NCBI RefSeq assembly: GCF_026000375.1
Contig: NZ_AP026708.1
Span: forward strand, 684,501-748,500
Reading direction: 5' to 3'
Source of the DNA: Pseudodesulfovibrio portus
GTDB lineage: Bacteria > Desulfobacterota > Desulfovibrionia > Desulfovibrionales > Desulfovibrionaceae
DNA: 64,000 nucleotides
The stretch's first letter is position 1. Each line of letters begins with the position of its first letter. Positions 62,009 to 64,000 of this stretch are shown here, piece after piece. Position numbers and translations under genes: made by a program. Below the pieces are notes generated by a model, which saw only the letters and a list, made by a program, of their open reading frames with translations, did not search any database and was not told the DNA's origin.

Positions 62009-63145
62009 ATGGCGCTTCCGAAAATCATGCTTGTCACCAAGGACAAGAATTTTGCCAAATCCGCAAAGGGCGCACTGGGCGGTGCCGTGGTTCTCAGCCT
62101 GACGGACAGCGGCGAAAAGGCCCTCAAGGCGCTGGGCGGCAAACACGATTATTCGGTGGTCATCGCCGACATGGTCCTGGCGGGCCGGGACGGCCGCGCA
62201 TTTCTGGCCGCAGTAAGGAAAAACCACCCGAAGATCAGGCGCATCGCCGTCACCGCCACCCCTGATTTCGAGCAGGCCATGCAGCTCGTCAACTCCGCCG
62301 CCATATCCTGGCTCCTGCCCAAACCGTGCAAGGCCGAGGAACTCCGAAAGGCGGTCACCGACGCCATAGGCCGCCATAGGCGTGAAAAAGTCGAAAACGA
62401 GTCCATGAAGGGCACCCTTGTCGGTGGCGTCAAGATGCTTGTGGACATCATGAAAATGACGCATCCGGAGGCCGTGACCCGCAGCAAACGCATCCGCGCC
62501 AGGGCCCAGCAGATCAACCGCAACCTCAAGGCCCTTTCGCCCCAGTTCATGGACATGGTCATCATGCTCGCCAACGTCGGCTGCGTCGGGCTGCCCAGGA
62601 CGCTGCTCAGAAAAATGGAGACGGGTGCCGGCATCACCAAACAGGACATGCAGACCTTCCGCACCCATCCCGGCATCGCCAACCGGCTGCTGGAGAATGT
62701 CCCGCGCATGGCGAAAATGGCCGAGATTCTCCATCTCCAGAACACCCCCTGCTCACAAAATCCGCCGATGGGCGCCCGCATTCTCAAGGTGTGCCAGGAC
62801 ATGGACCAGATGCTGCTCAACGGGGCCAGCCAGGAAAAAGCGCTGCTCCACATGCGCAAACGGCCCGAGGTATACGATCCCGCCGTTGTCGAGGCCTTGA
62901 GCCGCAGCGGGCTCGCCGCCTCCGCTCCCCAGGGCGCGGGAATTCCCGTAGCCGACCTGAAACCCGGCATGACCATGACGCAGGACATGGTCACCAAAGA
63001 CGGGACCGTGCTGCTGCACAAGGGCGAGTGCCTGAGCGAGGCCTCGCACATTCGGCTCACGACCTTCAACGACCTGATCCAGGTCGAGGAACCGGTCTAC
63101 GTACAGGACACCGGCGCCTGCTCCGATCCCGCTTTCGACAAATAA
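62009..63145 (+). CDS. Response regulator with degenerate HD-GYP-like domain
   Basis: 378 residues. N-terminal receiver with phosphoacceptor Asp in VVIADMVLAGRDG and Lys in WLLPKPCKAEE. The middle part aligns with HD-GYP phosphodiesterases in spacing but lacks the catalytic residues: where HDIGK is expected it reads LANVGCVGLPRTLL, and no HHE or GYP motif appears. It keeps FRTHPGIANRLLENV. A C-terminal beta segment (VADLKPGMTMTQDMVTKDGTVLL) is typical of the HD-GYP-associated domain. Likely a cyclic-di-GMP-signalling adaptor. Coupled to the DUF342 gene. Confidence 0.83.
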   Translation: MALPKIMLVTKDKNFAKSAKGALGGAVVLSLTDSGEKALKALGGKHDYSVVIADMVLAGRDGRAFLAAVRKNHPKIRRIAVTATPDFEQAMQLVNSAAISWLLPKPCKAEELRKAVTDAIGRHRREKVENESMKGTLVGGVKMLVDIMKMTHPEAVTRSKRIRARAQQINRNLKALSPQFMDMVIMLANVGCVGLPRTLLRKMETGAGITKQDMQTFRTHPGIANRLLENVPRMAKMAEILHLQNTPCSQNPPMGARILKVCQDMDQMLLNGASQEKALLHMRKRPEVYDPAVVEALSRSGLAASAPQGAGIPVADLKPGMTMTQDMVTKDGTVLLHKGECLSEASHIRLTTFNDLIQVEEPVYVQDTGACSDPAFDK

Positions 63146-63238
63146 TGTCGGGACCGTTTATTTTCGCACAAGAATAATGGTTTTCTCTTCCCGGGCCATG
63201 CTAGAAAACGACAAAAGTCATCAGCATTGGAGGCCCGA

Positions 63239-64000
63239 ATGCTCAGAAGAATCACCATCAAGACACGAATCCTTGCCCTTATTTGCGGCATTGTCCTTTT
63301 TATCATCGGTTTTTCCTACGCCTTTCTCAACGGCATAGAAAAGGTCAAGGAAATAGGCGTCGAGGAATCGACGCAAGCCATGATCACCGGCGAGAAACGC
63401 AAACTTCTCGTCGCCACCCAGTCCATGGCCGTCAGTATCGGGTCGGCCATCGCCGACGTCCCGGAACTCGACGGCAAGATCGGGATCATCCGCAACCTGG
63501 TGGACGAAATCCGCTTTGAAGACGACAAGTCCGGCTATTTCTTCGTTTACAACAAGACCATCTGTGTGGCCCTGCCGCCCAACAAGGCCCTCCAGGGCAA
63601 GGACCTCGGCCATCTCAAGGACCCCAACGGCGTCATGCTGGTCCAGGAACTGAACAAGCTGGCCCACAACGGCGGCGGCTTCCTCGAATACATCTGGCCC
63701 AAGCCGGAAAAAGGCGACCAGCCCAAGCTCTCCTACGCCATGCTCATCCCTGGCACGGACATGTGGATCGGCACCGGCGTCTACCTGGACAATGTGGCCA
63801 ATGAGAAAGCGGCCATCGTTGCCGACATGGACAGCCTGGTCTCGACCTACGCCTGGACCATCGGCGGCACGGTGGCGGGCGTTTTCATCCTGATCGTCCT
63901 GCCCATCTGCCTGTTCCTGGTCCGATCCATCGTCCAGCCGCTCAACGAGGCCGTTGAACTGGCGCACCAGGTGGCCGACGGCGACCTGACCAAGGACATC
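63239..64000 (+). CDS. Methyl-accepting chemotaxis protein, 5' part (cut by window end)
   Basis: Open from ATG 63239 (TTGGAGG ribosome site) through the window end, 254 codons. TM helix (ILALICGIVLFIIGFSYAF), then a single-Cache sensory domain of about 150 residues (DDKSGYFFVYNKTICVALPPNKALQGKDL; MLIPGTDMWIGTGVYLDNV), second TM helix (GGTVAGVFILIVLPICLFLV) and the opening of HAMP (RSIVQPLNEAVELAHQVADGDLTKDI). The signalling domain lies outside, so a diguanylate cyclase or kinase output cannot be excluded; chemoreceptor is the commonest arrangement. Confidence 0.82.
   Translation, partial: MLRRITIKTRILALICGIVLFIIGFSYAFLNGIEKVKEIGVEESTQAMITGEKRKLLVATQSMAVSIGSAIADVPELDGKIGIIRNLVDEIRFEDDKSGYFFVYNKTICVALPPNKALQGKDLGHLKDPNGVMLVQELNKLAHNGGGFLEYIWPKPEKGDQPKLSYAMLIPGTDMWIGTGVYLDNVANEKAAIVADMDSLVSTYAWTIGGTVAGVFILIVLPICLFLVRSIVQPLNEAVELAHQVADGDLTKDI

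Overview
This is a gene-dense, GC-rich stretch of bacterial chromosome with about 60 genes. It carries no phage, insertion sequence, CRISPR array or other obvious accessory island. Gene content points to a Gram-negative, probably sulfate-reducing member of the Desulfovibrio/Pseudodesulfovibrio group. The signs are a large acidic outer-membrane porin, a FadL-type porin, the selA/selB selenocysteine genes, a PyrD/PyrK-type dihydroorotate dehydrogenase, FeoA, DUF4198 and many two-component, HDOD and DUF342 signalling proteins. The genus is inferred from gene content and style, not proven.

Left part (1-16.9 kb): a truncated uvrC on the minus strand; a strongly expressed-looking porin gene with its own promoter and terminator; hisD and purC; then the conserved rpsF-rpsR-rplI-dnaB cluster behind a strong promoter. 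Next come paaK and a DUF456 protein, an AhpD-like protein, thrC, tlyA and an EamA exporter. A minus-strand operon follows: an ECF-type ATPase, its T component, and a rhodanese/ferritin-like fusion. Between purC and rpsF lies the most interesting object: a 50-codon reading frame at 5951-6103 with one transmembrane helix and an in-frame TGA. The TGA is followed by a good stem-loop at a distance suited to a bacterial SECIS. The frame looks coding on both sides of the TGA, and selA and selB lie in the same window, so this is a candidate small membrane selenoprotein.

Middle part (16.9-45 kb): fadL, a small membrane protein, a DUF4198 protein, a BASS-family transporter beside an ArsS-like radical SAM protein, the SRP RNA gene, a large hybrid sensor kinase, tRNA-Ser, pyrD-pyrK, and a U32 peptidase-family protein. 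A minus-strand group then follows (mrcA-type PBP, PhzF, tautomerase, YkgJ, kdsD, purF, carB). After that come feoA behind a promoter/operator, a DUF523/DUF1722 protein, a radical-SAM-derived protein lacking its cluster motif, metG and a PSP1/RicT protein.

Right part (45-64 kb): a response regulator, an MBL hydrolase and an HDOD protein; comEC; murA; tRNA-His; a SYLF lipoprotein; selB; a FecR/Sel1 pair; the tight folC-selA-M18 aminopeptidase operon; and a signalling cluster (DUF342/FapA, receiver plus degenerate HD-GYP, and a truncated chemoreceptor at the window end).

At least three copies of a dispersed hairpin element (3226-3350, 5817-5937, 34721-34810) share an outer inverted repeat and two conserved boxes around a variable inner stem. 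Most genes are core metabolism, translation and cell envelope. Operon structure is tight, with many gaps under 20 nt, and several promoters, terminators and candidate operators can be read directly.
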